DNA of 64,000 bases from an uncultured Lachnospiraceae bacterium. Its GTDB lineage: Bacteria; Bacillota; Clostridia; Lachnospirales; Lachnospiraceae. Shown piece by piece: positions 52,072 through 61,443 of the stretch. Where the stretch lies: positions 1-64,000 of the forward strand of contig CADBEN010000006.1 of assembly GCA_902793685.1 (NCBI GenBank), read 5' to 3'. Under the pieces are notes generated by a model. It made no database searches. It was not told the DNA's origin and worked only from the letters and a program-made list of their open reading frames with translations. How positions within the stretch are numbered: the first letter of the stretch is position 1; every line of letters begins with the position of its first letter. A program made the translations under genes and the position numbers.

Positions 52072-52803
52072 ATGAGAAAGCATCTTATCACTGCAGTTCT
52101 TGCCGCAGCATGCGCATGCATCATGGCTGTCCCTGCCTTCGCAGGCGTATGGCTTCAGGACAATGCCGGAAACTGGCATTATGATTACTACGGCAGAGGC
52201 GTGGAGGAAGGATTTGCAAGGAATCAGTGGGCATGGATCGATACTGACTACGACGGCGTCTCCCAGTGCTTCTATTTCGACGAGAACTCCGTCATGGCTG
52301 CCAATACAGTCGTCCAGGGCTACACAGTCGATGAATTCGGCCACTGGACCGTCGACGGCGTGATCCAGAACCGCCGCGAGGGCGTCAGCGAGCAGCAGGT
52401 CTCTGCAGAAGTCTCCAGGGACATCACAGCACAGGCCCCGAAGGAGTCCAACTATTATTCGGCCTATGAGACTGCGGAGACCGACTCCGGTCTTACCTGG
52501 ACCAACGGCTTTATGCTGAGCGGCGGAATTGACCACGCTGCCTACGCGATCTACGACCTCGGCGAAAACTACAGCTATATGACCATCACCTACGCGCCGA
52601 AGGCCGGGCAGGATGTCAAAAACCTGGGCCGCGTCTCGGTGACGGGTGTTACCACCGGCAAGAAGCTGTATCATTCCCCGGAGATCGGCGTCCACTCCGC
52701 TCCGGTCAGCGTCACCTTCGGCTGTGCCCGTGAAAACGCAGTCCGCATCAATATGGTGCGCGGCTTCGATGTCCTTTTCACCAAGGTCGGCCTGATCAAA
52801 TAA
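52072..52803 (+). CDS. Secreted cell-wall-binding-repeat protein
   Basis: 243 residues from the ATG at 52072, after an ideal AGGAGG. Signal peptide 1-24 (ACIMAVPAFA). Residues 25-100 hold aromatic repeats of the choline/glucan-binding type (GVWLQDNAGNWHYDYYGRG, GFARNQWAWIDTDYDGVSQC, GYTVDEFGHWTVDGVIQ). Residues about 150-243 form a beta-rich domain (DHAAYAIYDLGENYSYMTITY, ARENAVRINMVRGFDVLFTKV) resembling NPCBM-type carbohydrate-binding modules. It probably binds wall polymer or glycan; no catalytic residues are seen. Closed by the terminator at 52908. Confidence 0.8.
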   Translation: MRKHLITAVLAAACACIMAVPAFAGVWLQDNAGNWHYDYYGRGVEEGFARNQWAWIDTDYDGVSQCFYFDENSVMAANTVVQGYTVDEFGHWTVDGVIQNRREGVSEQQVSAEVSRDITAQAPKESNYYSAYETAETDSGLTWTNGFMLSGGIDHAAYAIYDLGENYSYMTITYAPKAGQDVKNLGRVSVTGVTTGKKLYHSPEIGVHSAPVSVTFGCARENAVRINMVRGFDVLFTKVGLIK

Positions 52804-52907
52804 TCCCGGTGTGTATTTTTTACATTTTTTAAGCTAAATTTCAGCTAAGCCTGATACGATATCAAACGGTTAATGATTCATTAACCCTCATACCCACCCT
52901 TTACAGT

Positions 52908-52945
52908 AGGCGTCCTGCTCCCCGGCAGGGCGCCTCATCCCTTTT
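52908..52945 (+). terminator. Terminator of the cell-wall-binding gene
   Basis: An 11-bp stem with one GU pair (52908-52918 with 52925-52935) followed by CATCCCTTTT. Confidence 0.7.
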
Positions 52946-53015
52946 CCGGAGATTCTGATCCTGAAAACACGTTATACAAGGAATGACAGCAGAAGCCGTT
53001 CCCTGCCGACGTTTT

Positions 53016-53056
53016 TCTGAAACAAAGAAGCACCGCAGGCAAGCCTGCGGTGCTTC
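53016..53056 (-). terminator. Terminator of gdhA
   Basis: GAAGCACCGCAGGC/GCCTGCGGTGCTTC (53027-53040 with 53043-53056), followed on the minus strand by TTTGTTTC. Confidence 0.88.
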
Positions 53057-53085
53057 CGTGTATTTCGGGATATGCGTATCCAGAA

Positions 53086-54441
53086 TTAGAATGCGCGGCC
53101 CTGCTTGATCATAGCGTTTGCGACCTTCTCGAAGGAAGCAAGGTTAGCGCCGGCGACCAGGTTGTAGCCAAGGCCATATTTCTCAGCTGCTGCTGCGGTG
53201 GAGTCGTGGATGCCCTTCATGATCTTGTGCAGCCACTTGTCAACTTCCTCACCATCCCAGAACAGTCTCTCGGAGTTCTGAGACATCTCAAGAGCGGAGA
53301 CGGAAACGCCGCCGCAGTTGACTGCCTTGGACGGAGCAACGATCATGTTCTTCTGATCCATCAGGAAGCGAAGAGCATCGTTGGTGGTGGGCATGTTCGC
53401 AACTTCGATGTAGTACTTGACGCCGTTGGCGACGATCTTCTTAGCCTCGTCCATGTTGACATCGTTCTGGGTTGCGCACGGCATGATGATGTCGACATCC
53501 TTCTGGCCCCACGGCTTCTGGCCCGGGAAGAACTGAACGCCGAACTTGTCAGCATAATCCTGAACCTTGTTGCGGCCGGATGCTCTCATCTCGAGCATGT
53601 AGTCGATCTTCTCCTGGGTGGTGATGCCGTCCGGATCGTAGATGTAGCCGTCCGGGCCGGACAGGGTGACAGCCTTTGCGCCCAGCTGAGCCAGCTTGGT
53701 GCAGACGCCCCAGGAAACGTTGCCGAAGCCTGCGACTGCGACTCTCTTGCCCTCGATCGGGTCATTCTCGTGCTTCAGGACTTCCTGCAGATAGTAGACA
53801 GCACCGAAGCCGGTAGCTTCCGGACGGAATGCGGAGCCGCCGAACAGCGGATCCTTGCCGGACAGAGCGCCGTTTGCATAGGAAGCGGTCAGTCTTCTCC
53901 ATGCGCCGAACATGTAGCCGATCTCACGGGCGCCGACACCGAGGTCGCCTGCCGGGCAGTCGACATCCGGGCCGATGAAGCGGAACAGGCCCTGCATGAA
54001 GGATGCGCAGAATCTCTGGACTTCCTTGTCGGACTTGCCGTTCGGATCAAAATCGGAGCCGCCCTTTGCGCCGCCGATCGGAAGGGTGGACAGAGCATCC
54101 TTGAAGGTCTGCTCGAAGCCCAGGAACTTAATGATGGACATATTGACGGAGGGAGCAAAACGGAGGCCGCCCTTGTACGGTCCGATCGCGCTGCTGTACT
54201 GGACTCTGTATCCGGTATTGACGTGCAGATTGCCCTTATCATCCTCCCACGGGACACGGAAGACAACGGTTCTCTCCGGAATGATCATTCTCTCGAGGAT
54301 TGCGTTCTCCTCATACTCCGGATGAGCGTCGACCAGCGGGCTGACGGAAGAAAGGACTTCTTCTACAGTCTGGACGAATTCCGGCTCGGTAGCGTACTTC
54401 TGCTTAACTTCGTTGATGACTCTCTCGACATAAGCGTTCAT
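53086..54441 (-). CDS. gdhA: Glutamate dehydrogenase, NADP-type
   Basis: 451 residues, the length of hexameric GDH. Substrate-binding segments are GGLRFAPSVNMSIIKFLGFEQ and the catalytic-Lys loop PIGGAKGGSDFDP. The Rossmann motif is VAVAGFGNVSWGVCTKLAQ, and the C-terminal NCGGVSVSALEMSQNSERL is typical of the NADP-preferring small GDHs. It links ammonium with 2-oxoglutarate and glutamate. The ATG at 54441 follows AAAGGAGG; 30 open codons upstream have no support. It is divergent from a LysR gene with palindromes between them, suggesting regulation by it. Confidence 0.96.
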   Translation of the reverse strand: MNAYVERVINEVKQKYATEPEFVQTVEEVLSSVSPLVDAHPEYEENAILERMIIPERTVVFRVPWEDDKGNLHVNTGYRVQYSSAIGPYKGGLRFAPSVNMSIIKFLGFEQTFKDALSTLPIGGAKGGSDFDPNGKSDKEVQRFCASFMQGLFRFIGPDVDCPAGDLGVGAREIGYMFGAWRRLTASYANGALSGKDPLFGGSAFRPEATGFGAVYYLQEVLKHENDPIEGKRVAVAGFGNVSWGVCTKLAQLGAKAVTLSGPDGYIYDPDGITTQEKIDYMLEMRASGRNKVQDYADKFGVQFFPGQKPWGQKDVDIIMPCATQNDVNMDEAKKIVANGVKYYIEVANMPTTNDALRFLMDQKNMIVAPSKAVNCGGVSVSALEMSQNSERLFWDGEEVDKWLHKIMKGIHDSTAAAAEKYGLGYNLVAGANLASFEKVANAMIKQGRAF

Positions 54442-54570
54442 AACAAATTCCTCCTTTAAAATGTGCTCCCCATTTTCAGTGAAACCTTGACACTGCCGGT
54501 GGTTTCCGGCAATGCTGCTTACATCTTGCATTCTACTCCATTTTTCCGGTTTGTGGTTATTTGCCCTTAC

Positions 54571-54650
54571 GATATGGTTATCAGCACGCCTTCATGGCCA
54601 GAAATTCCCCCGGGAGGGGCTGCCGTATCCGGCCGATATGGGTATCGGCC
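54571..54650. promoter_or_regulatory. Paired palindromes between gdhA and lysR
   Basis: GATATGGTTATC (54571-54582) and GATATGGGTATC (54635-54646) share the form GATA-TGGN-TATC and are 64 bases apart centre to centre. The second extends to a perfect GGCCGATA/TATCGGCC (54631-54650). A further GCCGG/CCGGC dyad is at 54495-54510. They are good candidates for binding sites of the adjacent LysR protein. Confidence 0.55.
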
Positions 54651-54683
54651 CGGAAGATAGCGTTCCCGGAGAGACATGCGGCG

Positions 54684-54712
54684 CTGACATTTCACCGGAA
54701 ATCATGTATACT
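54684..54712 (+). promoter_or_regulatory. Promoter of the lysR gene
   Basis: CTGACA (54684-54689), a 17-base spacer and TATACT (54707-54712), 94 bases before the ATG. The opposing gdhA promoter shows only a TAGAAT -10 (54530-54535) with a poor -35, which fits activator dependence. Confidence 0.7.
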
Positions 54713-54805
54713 GATATGCGGACAAATTGCGCGGAAATTAATAGAATTTATCTATTTGTTTTATTATATCACAAAACATTCCATCTTGTACTGCGGAGAG
54801 ACTAT

Positions 54806-55777
54806 ATGGATCCAAAAAATCTGAAATACTTTGTCGCCGTCGCACAATACGGCTCGATCAATGCCGCCGCCAAGGCAATGTTTATCTCACAGCCCCAGCT
54901 TAGTCATATCATCAAGAGCATTGAGGAAGATGTGGGCTTCGAACTGTTCCAGCGGACCAGCTCCGGTTCCAGCCTGACCCGGAACGGGGAAGCCTTCATG
55001 AGCCACTGTCAGATCATCCTGAACGAGATGGACAGCCTCGACCGCTTCGTCAGCCAGGTGCATCATCAGGGAAGCCGTCTGACTGTTTCCATGACCCGTT
55101 TCTCCCACACAGCCGTCTGCTTCAACGACGTCTGCTCCCGGCATGAAGAACAGGAGAACCTGTTTCTCCGTCTCAGGGAAGACAGCACCATGAACGTGAT
55201 CGATGACGTCTACAGCGGTTATTCCGAGATCGGCGTCATCCACCACGCCACCAGGGACTCTTCCACCCTGATGCGGAATCTGGAGGCCAAGAAACTCTGG
55301 TATATTCCGGTGGCGAAATTCCGCCCCTATGTCTGCATCTCCGCGAACCACGAGATACTCCGCGGCCGCTTTGTCCAGGCACTGGATCTGAGCGAGCTCC
55401 GGGAATACGGGTTCGTCCGCTACATCGGGCAGTACGAGGATTTCTTCTATCATATCTCCACCACCAGCGGGGTAGTCGACCTGAACGATTCTCCGAAGAT
55501 CATGTACTGCAACGACCGGCTGGAGCAGCTCCGCCTGATCTCCACCACCAACTTCTACACCATCGGCATCGCCCGCTTCCCCTACCAGGGCTCATCCTTC
55601 AACATCGCGAACATCCCGCTCCGGGACTGCCCTGAACACCTTTCCTTCGGCATCATCATGAAGGAGAACAAAAAGCTCACCGAGATCGAGAGTGAATTCG
55701 TCGAGTCTGTGAAGCAGCGCTACAAGGCCCTCTCCAAGGGGGAGCCGCGGATCGGGGAAGCAGCGCCCGCAGAGTGA
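54806..55777 (+). CDS. LysR-family transcriptional regulator
   Basis: 323 residues from the ATG at 54806 (GGAGAG upstream). The N-terminal winged helix is MDPKNLKYFVAVAQYGSINAAAKAMF with ISQPQLSHIIKSIEEDVGFELFQR (1-55). The effector domain (about 85-310) is divergent and ends FGIIMKENKKLTEIESEFVESVKQRY. The frame is open 98 codons further upstream, but that stretch is the intergenic region with the promoter and palindromes. Divergent placement next to gdhA suggests control of glutamate synthesis, like GltC-type regulators in other Firmicutes; that is inference. Confidence 0.92.
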   Translation: MDPKNLKYFVAVAQYGSINAAAKAMFISQPQLSHIIKSIEEDVGFELFQRTSSGSSLTRNGEAFMSHCQIILNEMDSLDRFVSQVHHQGSRLTVSMTRFSHTAVCFNDVCSRHEEQENLFLRLREDSTMNVIDDVYSGYSEIGVIHHATRDSSTLMRNLEAKKLWYIPVAKFRPYVCISANHEILRGRFVQALDLSELREYGFVRYIGQYEDFFYHISTTSGVVDLNDSPKIMYCNDRLEQLRLISTTNFYTIGIARFPYQGSSFNIANIPLRDCPEHLSFGIIMKENKKLTEIESEFVESVKQRYKALSKGEPRIGEAAPAE

Positions 55778-55854
55778 CGCCGGTTTCCGGGAGAAAACAA
55801 CCGCCGGGGATCTCCGCGGCGCCGGAACAGGCATCCGCCGAAAAAGCACAGGAA

Positions 55855-55898
55855 AAGACCCGCCGCCGGGCAATTGCCGGCAGCGGGTCTTCTTTTGT
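55855..55898. terminator. Bidirectional terminator between lysR and sufB
   Basis: A 15-bp stem with one mismatch (55855-55869 with 55877-55891). CTTTTG follows on the plus strand and TTTTCCTG on the minus strand, so it can serve both convergent genes. Confidence 0.82.
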
Positions 55899-55968
55899 CT
55901 GATCCTCTCTGTTTATCTGCGCTTTCCGCAGGACGGCTCCGCGGCGCCATGCCGCCTCTTCAGACGGC

Positions 55969-56895
55969 TCAGCGCAGGAAGCCCTGGATGATGGTCTCCT
56001 CCGCTTCCTTCTCGCTGAGGCCCAGGGTCATCAGCTTCATCAGCTGCTCCCCGGCGATCTTTCCGATGGCCGCCTCGTGGATCAGGGACGCGTCCACGTT
56101 CATGGCCTTCAGCCTCGGGGTCGCCAGGATCACGCCGTGATCCATGATGATGGAATCGCACTCCGCGTGACCGGAGCATGCCGCATTGCCGGTGATTCCC
56201 AGATTGACCTCCTGATAGCTGTCCTCCTTCGCGACGCCGCGGCTCACGATATCGCAGCTGCCTCCGTCGCCTTCCATGTCCACATCGATCTCAGCCACGG
56301 CTTTCTGATCCTTGTTGGTGAGGATCTTGTCATGGATCACCAGGCTGGCATTCTCCTTCATTACCGCCTTCGTGACACGCTTCGTGTCATCGATCCCGCC
56401 GATCTGGGAGGTCTCAAGCTTCATGCTGGAACCCTCTTCCAGGGTGATGATGGTAGTGGGGTTCATGAAGCGCTTTCCGGTGCCGGTGCCCTCTCCGTAA
56501 TGCTTCTCCACATAACGGACCACGGAATTCTTCCCGACAAAAAAGCTGTGGATACCGCTGTGCTCCGAATCCTGGCCGCCGCAGTTCGAGATGCCGCAGC
56601 CCGCGATGATCGTGACGTCGCAGTCCTCGCCCACGTGGAAATCATTGTAGACCAGCTCCTTGAGCCCGGTCTGGCCGATGATGACCGGGATATGGACGCT
56701 CTCCCGCTTTGTACCGGGTTTGATATAGATGTCGATGCCGGACTTGTCGGTCTTCGTCTCGATCTCTATGTTGGCGGAATTGCTCCGCGCGATGCTTTTT
56801 CCGTCGCTCCGGATATTGTAGGCGCCCACCGGCAGCGCGTCCAGCTCCGCGACTTCCTTCAGAAGATCCTTCTGGATCTGAGTCAGCTCTACCAT
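55969..56895 (-). CDS. SufB/SufD-family Fe-S scaffold component
   Basis: 308 residues, much shorter than the SufB of the complete SUF operon and matching the small SufB-like protein of two-gene SufBC systems in anaerobes. The beta-helix core shows VRYVEKHYGEGTGTGKRFMNPTTI, LEEGSSMKLETSQIGGID and CDIVSRGVAKEDSYQEVNLG. The C-terminal SAECDSIIMD-like HAECDSIIMDHG and LIHEAAIGKIAGEQL are the conserved SufBD end. It forms a complex with SufC to build Fe-S clusters. It follows sufC with a single base between stop and start. Confidence 0.92.
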   Translation of the reverse strand: MVELTQIQKDLLKEVAELDALPVGAYNIRSDGKSIARSNSANIEIETKTDKSGIDIYIKPGTKRESVHIPVIIGQTGLKELVYNDFHVGEDCDVTIIAGCGISNCGGQDSEHSGIHSFFVGKNSVVRYVEKHYGEGTGTGKRFMNPTTIITLEEGSSMKLETSQIGGIDDTKRVTKAVMKENASLVIHDKILTNKDQKAVAEIDVDMEGDGGSCDIVSRGVAKEDSYQEVNLGITGNAACSGHAECDSIIMDHGVILATPRLKAMNVDASLIHEAAIGKIAGEQLMKLMTLGLSEKEAEETIIQGFLR

Positions 56896-56896
56896 G

Positions 56897-57667
56897 TCAG
56901 CACTTACCTCCTTCCGCAGCCGCCTTCGCCCCGGTCTTTTTCTCTTTTTCCGTTCCTGCCGCCTTGGACGTCAGCACGGAACATGCAGTGCCGGTAATGC
57001 TCAGCTCCTTCATGACCTCCTGCCCGGCGGCGTAGCGCTCCACGACGCCGTCCTTCAGATAAATGATCTTGTCGGCGATGTCCAGGATGCGCTCCTGGTG
57101 GCTGATGATCACGATGCTGCCCGCGGTCTGCTCGTACAGCTTCTCAAAGATATGGATCAGGCTCTGGAAGCTCCAGAGGTCTATACCGGCCTCCGGCTCG
57201 TCAAACAGGGAAAGCCGGGAGCCCCGGGCCGCCGTCATGGCGATCTCGATGCGCTTCATCTCTCCGCCGGACAGTGTATCGTTCAGTTCGCGGTCGATGT
57301 AGTCACGGGCGCAGAGCCCCACCTCGGACAGAATATTGCAGGCGCTGTTGAAGGAATAGTTCTCCCCCGCCGCCAGCTTCAGAAGGTCCTTTACCCGGAG
57401 TCCCTTGAAACGGACCGGCTGCTGGAACGCGAAGCTGATGCCCCGGTTCGCGCGCTCATTCACCGGAAGATCCGTGATGTCCTCGCCGTCCAGCAGGACT
57501 CTGCCGGAGACAGGCTGAAGAATTCCCATGATGATCTTCAGAAGGGTGGACTTTCCGCTGCCGTTCGGTCCGGTCACGGCGACAAAACGGTCCTCGATGG
57601 ACAGACTGACGTCCTTCAGGATGTCTTTTCCGTCCACGTGATAATTGATGTGTTCCAATGTCAGCAT
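56897..57667 (-). CDS. sufC: SufC-family Fe-S assembly ATPase
   Basis: 256 residues, ABC ATPase. Walker A is GPNGSGKST (33-41), the signature LSGGEMKR and Walker B LSLFDEPEAGIDLW, with the D-loop and H-loop (IISHQERIL) present. The SufC-specific FAFQQPVRFKGL region replaces the transporter Q-loop surroundings. A basic, Ala/Lys-rich tail closes the protein. GGAGG supports the ATG at 57667. It is first in the sufCB pair; no sufS, sufU or regulator is next to it. Confidence 0.93.
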   Translation of the reverse strand: MLTLEHINYHVDGKDILKDVSLSIEDRFVAVTGPNGSGKSTLLKIIMGILQPVSGRVLLDGEDITDLPVNERANRGISFAFQQPVRFKGLRVKDLLKLAAGENYSFNSACNILSEVGLCARDYIDRELNDTLSGGEMKRIEIAMTAARGSRLSLFDEPEAGIDLWSFQSLIHIFEKLYEQTAGSIVIISHQERILDIADKIIYLKDGVVERYAAGQEVMKELSITGTACSVLTSKAAGTEKEKKTGAKAAAEGGKC

Positions 57668-57703
57668 TATTCGGTCCTCCACTTCCGCTGTATTCAACTG
57701 CGC

Positions 57704-57712
57704 ATTATATCA
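57704..57712 (-). promoter_or_regulatory. Extended -10 promoter of sufCB
   Basis: TGATATAAT (57704-57712, minus strand), an extended -10, directly after the gpmI terminator. No -35 is recognisable at 17 bases. Confidence 0.55.
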
Positions 57713-57714
57713 CA

Positions 57715-57745
57715 AAAGAACACCGCGGGAAAGCTTCCCGCGGTG
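57715..57745 (-). terminator. Terminator of gpmI
   Basis: CACCGCGGGAA/TTCCCGCGGTG (57721-57731 with 57735-57745), then TTCTTTTG on the minus strand. Confidence 0.85.
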
Positions 57746-57804
57746 CAAGGAAATCTGAATTTCCGGTTTTCATGACTCTCCTGTGTCTGGATCCGCCGTC
57801 TTCT

Positions 57805-59343
57805 TTATTCGGTCAGCAGGCTGACGCCGGTCATTTCCTTCGGCTGCTCCATGCCCATCAGCTCGATCAGAGTCGGGCAGATGTCGCAGAGACGTCCGCC
57901 TTCCTTCAGCTTATACTTCGGATCCGCGTTGATCAGGACAAAGGGAACCGGATTCGTGGTGTGCGCCGTGAAGGGAGCGTCGGTCTCGTAGTCCCACAGC
58001 TTCTCCGCGTTTCCGTGGTCCGCGCAGAGGAACATGACACCGTTCACGTCCTTCACCGCCTGGACCGTGCGGCCCACGCAGGTGTCGACCGCCTCGACCG
58101 CCTTGATGACTGCAGGTTCGATGCCGGTGTGGCCGACCATGTCGCAGTTCGCGTAGTTGATGATGATGACGTCGTACTTCCCGCTGCGGATCGCTTCGCA
58201 GAGCTTGTCGCAGACCTCGTACGCGCTCATCTCCGGCTGCATGTCATAGGTCGGGACCTTCGGGGACGGTACCAGAATGCGGTCCTCACCCTTGTAGGGG
58301 ACCTCGACGCCGCCGTTGAAGAAGAAGGTGACGTGGGCGTACTTCTCGGTCTCGGCGATGCGGAGCTGGGTCATGTCGTGATCGGCTAGGAACTGGCCGA
58401 AGATGTTGTTGTAGCTCTCCTTGCCGAAAGCGATCAGCTTGTTCGGAATAGTCTTGTCGTAGTCCGTGAAGCAGACGTAGGTCGTCTTGATCCGCGGCCC
58501 GCGGTCAAAGCCGTCGAAATCGTCGCAGCAGAAGGTGCGGGTGATCTCGCGGGCACGGTCCGGACGGAAGTTGAAGAAGATGATGCTGTCGTTCTCTTTC
58601 ACGGTGGTGAGCGGCTTGCCGTCCTTCACCACGGAGAAGGGGATGACGAACTCATCGGTCTTTCCGTCGTCGTAGGAAGCCTGGATGCCGCCCGTCGCGG
58701 AATCCGCGGTCTTTCCGTTGGCCTTGGTCAGATTGTCATAGGCCAGCTGCACGCGCTCCCAGCGGTTATCGCGGTCCATCGCGTAGTAACGGCCGCTGAC
58801 AGACGCGACCTGGCCGATGCCGATCTCCGCCATCTTCTCTTCCAGGGTCGCCACATATTCCTTCGCCGCTGCCGGGGGCGTGTCGCGGCCGTCCAGGAAG
58901 CAGTGGACAAAGACCTTCGTCAGACCGTGCCGCTTTGCAAGCTCCAGAAGGGCGTAAAGATGGTCCGTATGGGAATGGACGCCGCCCGGGGAGATCAGAC
59001 CCCAGATATGCAGCGTGGAATCGTTCTTTTTGCAGTTTTCGACCGCAGCCAGGAGAGCCGGGTTCTCAAAGAAATCACCGTCCTGGATAGACTTGGTGAT
59101 CCGGGTCAGGTCCTGATAGACGATGCGGCCGGCGCCCATGTTCAGATGGCCGACCTCGGAGTTGCCCATCTGGCCGTCCGGAAGACCGACAAACAGGCCG
59201 CTGGCCTGACCTTCCACAAAGGGGCAGGTCTTGAACAGCTCGTCCAGATTCGGGGTCTTTGCTTCGTAGATCGCGTTGTGTCTCGTGTCCTTGCTCAGGC
59301 CGAAGCCGTCCATGATGCATAAAACAACAGGTCTTTTATCCAT
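57805..59343 (-). CDS. gpmI: 2,3-bisphosphoglycerate-independent phosphoglycerate mutase
   Basis: 512 residues, standard iPGM length. The catalytic Ser62 lies in GQMGNSEVGHLNMGAGR, and metal-site segments are CIMDGFG at the start, SPGGVHSHTDHLYALLELA and ADHGNAEKLWDYETDAPFTAHT near the end. It performs the glycolytic 3-PG/2-PG step. GGAGGG precedes the ATG at 59343; 12 more open codons upstream are not needed. It stands alone between sufCB and the Na/Pi gene. Confidence 0.98.
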   Translation of the reverse strand: MDKRPVVLCIMDGFGLSKDTRHNAIYEAKTPNLDELFKTCPFVEGQASGLFVGLPDGQMGNSEVGHLNMGAGRIVYQDLTRITKSIQDGDFFENPALLAAVENCKKNDSTLHIWGLISPGGVHSHTDHLYALLELAKRHGLTKVFVHCFLDGRDTPPAAAKEYVATLEEKMAEIGIGQVASVSGRYYAMDRDNRWERVQLAYDNLTKANGKTADSATGGIQASYDDGKTDEFVIPFSVVKDGKPLTTVKENDSIIFFNFRPDRAREITRTFCCDDFDGFDRGPRIKTTYVCFTDYDKTIPNKLIAFGKESYNNIFGQFLADHDMTQLRIAETEKYAHVTFFFNGGVEVPYKGEDRILVPSPKVPTYDMQPEMSAYEVCDKLCEAIRSGKYDVIIINYANCDMVGHTGIEPAVIKAVEAVDTCVGRTVQAVKDVNGVMFLCADHGNAEKLWDYETDAPFTAHTTNPVPFVLINADPKYKLKEGGRLCDICPTLIELMGMEQPKEMTGVSLLTE

Positions 59344-59547
59344 AAATGCCCTCCATTCCGGTGCGTGTGTTTCCGTCATAAATCATTAAAAATTCAGCCG
59401 CTTCTATCTTACCACAGTTCCCGGAATTTTTTTCAAAAGCTTTCAGACCCGCAAGGTCTTTTTTCAAAAGCGCTCAGGTGGTAAAATAAAAGGGACTTTC
59501 GGCTTCTTGTCAAATGGCTTTTCACAGCATTTAAGAAGGGAATTATC

Positions 59548-61374
59548 GTGGACATATTTTATAAGATCATTGCCCTGCTGGGCGGTCTGGCAATGTTCCT
59601 TTACGGCATGCGCGTCATGGGGGACGGCCTGAAGTCTTCCTCCGGCACGGTCATGAAGGATGCGCTCTCCAAAGTCACCAATAATCCTGCCCTTGGTTTT
59701 CTGTTCGGCATGCTTGTCACCTGCATGATCCAGAGTTCCACCGCCACCATCGTCCTCACGGTCGGTCTCGTAGGTGCGGGGCTTCTCACCTTCCGTCAGT
59801 CCATCGGCATCGTCCTCGGCGCCAACGTCGGTACCGCCATCACGGCACAGATCATCCGTCTGATGGACCTGAGTGCCGGCAGCGGCAGCATCCTCTATTT
59901 CTTCAAGGCTGACAACCTGGCCCCCCTCGCGCTGGCAATCGGAATGGTCTGCATCATGTTCCTGAAAAGCGACAGAGCCAAAAAGGCCGGAGGCATTCTC
60001 TCCGGATTCGGCATCCTGTTCATGGGCCTCATCTACATGAGTGCCTCGGTCAGCACCATGGGCGAAAGCCTGGGCCATCTCCTGACAGCCTTTGAGGACA
60101 ACTATTTTCTGGGTTTCCTTTCCGGTATCGTCGTGACCGGCATCATCCAGAGTTCCTCCGCGGTGGTCGGTATCCTGCAGTCCATGGCGAGCTCCGTGGG
60201 CGTCCGCTTCTGCGGCGTCTTCGCCGTGATCCTGGGCGTCAACATCGGCGACTGCCTGACCACCTTCCTGGTAAGCCGCATCGGGGCAAAGCCGGAGCAG
60301 ATCCGCACCGCCCTGGTCCATGTCATCTACAATGTTTTCGCAGCCACGCTGATCACGATCCTGCTGGCGGCGCTCCGCCTGACCGGCGTTCTCGGGGACA
60401 ATATCTGGTACGCGACCCTGAATTCCGGCGGCGTGGCAAACGTCCACGGAATCTTCCGTCTGCTCCCGGCGGTATGTCTTCTGCCCCTCACGGGTGTCTT
60501 CGCGGCCATTGCCGAGAAGCTCGTTCCGGATGCGCCGAAGGACGCCGAGGACGAGGAGATCGAGGACGCGCTGCGCGACCTGGATTACCACCTCATCAAC
60601 AGTCCCTCCATTGCCCTCGGACAGGCTGCCCACCTCATCAGCCACATGGGCGCCGTCGCGCTGCATAACTATGACGCGGTCCTGCAGCAGATCGAGGACT
60701 ATGACGAGGCCCGGGCAGAGCGCATCGAGCACCGGGAGGACATGCTGGACAGGATGGCCGATGCCGCCAACCGTTATGTAGTTGATATCTCGCCCTACAT
60801 CAGCGAGGAGGCAGACAGCCGCTCCCAGGACTTCCAGATCAAGGCGCTCACCTGTTTTGAGCGGATGGGTGACCACGCAGTCAATATCACCGATGATCTG
60901 AAGGCACTCCGGGAGAACGGCGGAACCTTCTCCCCTCACGCGGAACAGGAGCTTCACGTGGCTCTGGACGCAGTGGGAGAGATCCTGGGGATCACCTACG
61001 ATGCCTACAGGAGGAACGATCTGTACGCCGCCACCCACGTGGAGCCGCTGGAGGAGGTCATCGACGAGCTGATCCAGACCATGCGTGCCAACCACATCTA
61101 CCGCATGACCCACGGTCTGTGCCAGATCTACAGCGGCCTGCAGTATGAGAACATTCTGTCTAACCTGGAGCGTCTGTCCGACCAGTGTTCCGACCTGGCA
61201 GTCTTCATGCTGAGTCACGCCAATCCGGCTCTCATCGGTCAGGAGCACCAGTATATTCATGACCTGCACCGGTCCCATGGTACGGAATACCAGACCCTGT
61301 TCCAGTCGAACTTTGCAAAGTATTTCGGCCAGTTGGAAGCCATCACGCCTCCCGGCGAAGCCCCGCAGCCGTGA
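59548..61374 (+). CDS. Na+/phosphate cotransporter (NptA/YjbB family) with PhoU-like domain
   Basis: 608 residues. Two inverted repeats of the Na/Pi cotransporter type fill about 1-310: GLAMFLYGMRVMGDGLK, MIQSSTATIVLTVGLVGAG with the QSS motif, GANVGTAITAQII, and the second set IIQSSSAVVGILQSMASSVG and GVNIGDCLTTFL. Residues about 350-580 are helical and PhoU-like (CFERMGDHAVNITDDLKALRENG). Such proteins import, or in some bacteria export, phosphate with sodium. The start is a GTG at 59548 with AAGGG seven bases upstream. Confidence 0.93.
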   Translation: MDIFYKIIALLGGLAMFLYGMRVMGDGLKSSSGTVMKDALSKVTNNPALGFLFGMLVTCMIQSSTATIVLTVGLVGAGLLTFRQSIGIVLGANVGTAITAQIIRLMDLSAGSGSILYFFKADNLAPLALAIGMVCIMFLKSDRAKKAGGILSGFGILFMGLIYMSASVSTMGESLGHLLTAFEDNYFLGFLSGIVVTGIIQSSSAVVGILQSMASSVGVRFCGVFAVILGVNIGDCLTTFLVSRIGAKPEQIRTALVHVIYNVFAATLITILLAALRLTGVLGDNIWYATLNSGGVANVHGIFRLLPAVCLLPLTGVFAAIAEKLVPDAPKDAEDEEIEDALRDLDYHLINSPSIALGQAAHLISHMGAVALHNYDAVLQQIEDYDEARAERIEHREDMLDRMADAANRYVVDISPYISEEADSRSQDFQIKALTCFERMGDHAVNITDDLKALRENGGTFSPHAEQELHVALDAVGEILGITYDAYRRNDLYAATHVEPLEEVIDELIQTMRANHIYRMTHGLCQIYSGLQYENILSNLERLSDQCSDLAVFMLSHANPALIGQEHQYIHDLHRSHGTEYQTLFQSNFAKYFGQLEAITPPGEAPQP

Positions 61375-61443
61375 CTGAAAGGTGAAAACGGACATTCGCG
61401 ATTCGCTTCGCTCTCCTCTCATGAACCGCTGTATCGTGAAATC

